NCBI GenBank assembly: GCA_026413225.1
Contig: JAPMTP010000080.1
Location: 62,001-126,000 of the forward strand
DNA: 64,000 nt
Origin: Otis tarda
Lineage: Eukaryota; Chordata; Aves; Otidiformes; Otididae
Direction: 5' to 3'
The first letter of the stretch is position 1, and the number at the start of each line of letters is the position of its first letter. Below are positions 63,314-64,000 of this stretch, in pieces. The notes under the pieces are model-generated. The model saw nothing but the letters and a program-made list of their open reading frames with translations, was not told where the DNA came from and searched no databases. The position numbers were made by a program, and so were the translations under genes.

Positions 63314-64000
63314 CCAAAAGTGCCAGCCACTCAAGCTCTTGCTGCTCCTCAGCGGCCATTGGCAGCGCACCTACAGCACCACAGACATTGGGGATCCGGG
63401 CTTTCCCTGACGAACAGTGCTTCGACGTTTACCACCAGCTTCACCTGGGCGCCCCGTGAAAAAAAAACTGGAAAAATCATGAACCTCGGACCATTGCTCC
63501 CACACTAAAAGTGCCAACCACTCAAGCTCCTGCTGTCCCTCAGTGGCCATTGGCAGCGCACCTACAGCAGCACAGACATTGGGGCTCCGGGCTTTCTCTG
63601 ACGAACAGGGCTTAGACGTTTACCACCAGCTGCACGTGGGCGCTCCCTGAAAAAAAAACCACAAAAAATCACGAAAGTCGGACGATTGCTCCCACACCAA
63701 AAGTGCCAGCCACGCAAGCTATTGCTGCTCCTCAGCGGCCATTGGCAGCGCACCTACAGCAGCACAGACTTTGGGACTCCGGGCTTTCCCTGACGAACAG
63801 GGCTTCGACGTTTACAACCAGCTACACGTGGGAGCTCCTGGAAGAAAAACCCCAAAAAATCACGAACGTCAGACGATTGCTCCCACACCAAAAGTGCCAG
63901 CCACTCAAGCTCTTGCTGCTCCTCAGCAGCCATTGGCAGCGCACCTACAGCAGCACAGACATTGGGACTTCGGGCTTTCCCTGACGAACAGGGCTTCGAC
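63314..64000 (+). repeat. HOR unit C5, partial (cut by the window end)
   Basis: The BamHI monomer (site 63392-63397), the GGCTTAGACG monomer, the AAGCTATTGC monomer and part of the CAGCAGCC monomer are present in the same order as C1-C3. Whether this unit is of the 11- or 16-monomer type cannot be told. Confidence 0.85.

Larger units (their letters stand above)
1..64000 (+). repeat. Satellite DNA array, ~190-192 bp monomer, about 335 tandem copies
   Basis: The same roughly 190-bp unit repeats head to tail from the first base to the last with no interruption and no inversion. I set the monomer start at the recurrent CCAAAAGTGC; position 1 falls exactly on it and the window ends about 112 bp into a monomer. 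Mean length is about 190.7 bp, from large HOR offsets (for example 12,391 bp for 65 monomers). Most length change comes from the A-tract after CTG. The consensus is about 58% GC by hand count. No coding gene is supported: open frames exist on both strands, overlap one another, and end at the same monomer positions (the TGA in CCCTGA or CACTGA). Family identity cannot be proven from sequence alone. The length is compatible with the avian satellite Tgut191A, a length match only. Confidence 0.97.

Noticed and set aside
1..64000. CRISPR array
   Set aside because: Repeats are long (about 190 bp), directly adjacent and without unique spacers, and the order of variants follows HORs. This is satellite DNA.
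1..64000. A tandem-repeat protein gene (repetitive peptides such as PATQALAAPQ in translation)
   Set aside because: The monomer length is mostly 190 or 191, not a multiple of three, so the reading frame is not kept between monomers. In addition, the variation is at CpG sites and A-tracts, not at silent codon positions.
1..64000. Mobile element remnants or tRNA-like sequence inside the array
   Set aside because: All segments align to the satellite monomer. I saw no target-site duplications, terminal repeats, poly-A retroelement tails with unique sequence, or tRNA boxes in a plausible arrangement.

Overview
The whole 64 kb window is one uninterrupted, head-to-tail satellite DNA array. I find no gene, RNA gene, transposon, CRISPR array or unique sequence. 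The monomer is about 190-192 bp; repeat offsets divided by monomer counts give a mean near 190.7 bp, so the window holds roughly 335 monomers, all in the same orientation. Both window ends fall inside the array, so its true limits are not seen. A hand-built consensus is about 58% GC with 13 CpGs (observed/expected near 0.8). Each monomer carries two A-tracts, a CCCTG/CAGGG hairpin, usually a PvuII site, often a CACGTG E-box, and an inverted CCAAT box.

The organism is very probably a eukaryote, most likely a vertebrate: the array is long, has higher-order repeats (HORs), and many differences between monomers are C-to-T or G-to-A at CpG. The 191-bp length recalls the zebra finch satellite known as Tgut191A, but I can match only length and general character, not sequence, so this is a weak suggestion. 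A centromeric or pericentromeric location is an inference from the architecture.

Layout, using my own block names. A (about 1-8,000): three imperfect copies of a 13- to 16-monomer HOR (typical period 2,663 bp). About 8,000-9,900: divergent monomers, then a partial A copy. B and E (about 10,320-29,560): alternating blocks forming a compound HOR with a 22-monomer (about 4,194 bp) period. E4/E5 (about 30,660-36,420): a tandem pair of 15-monomer units (2.86-2.87 kb). F (about 36,420-41,190): a mosaic with 6- and 14-monomer duplications. C0 (41,192) into D1/D2 (about 44,150-50,980): an 18-monomer unit of about 3.43 kb present twice. About 50,980-52,800: divergent monomers. C1-C5 (53,582 to window end): HOR units of 11, 16, 16, 8 and a partial number of monomers, each starting at a BamHI-bearing monomer.

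Nothing here works as a set of genes. The open frames in all six frames are a by-product of a GC-rich monomer whose length is rarely a multiple of three. The interest lies in the recombination history: hybrid monomers that mark unequal exchange, whole-monomer gains and losses, A-tract slippage, and copies that look more alike towards the right-hand end.
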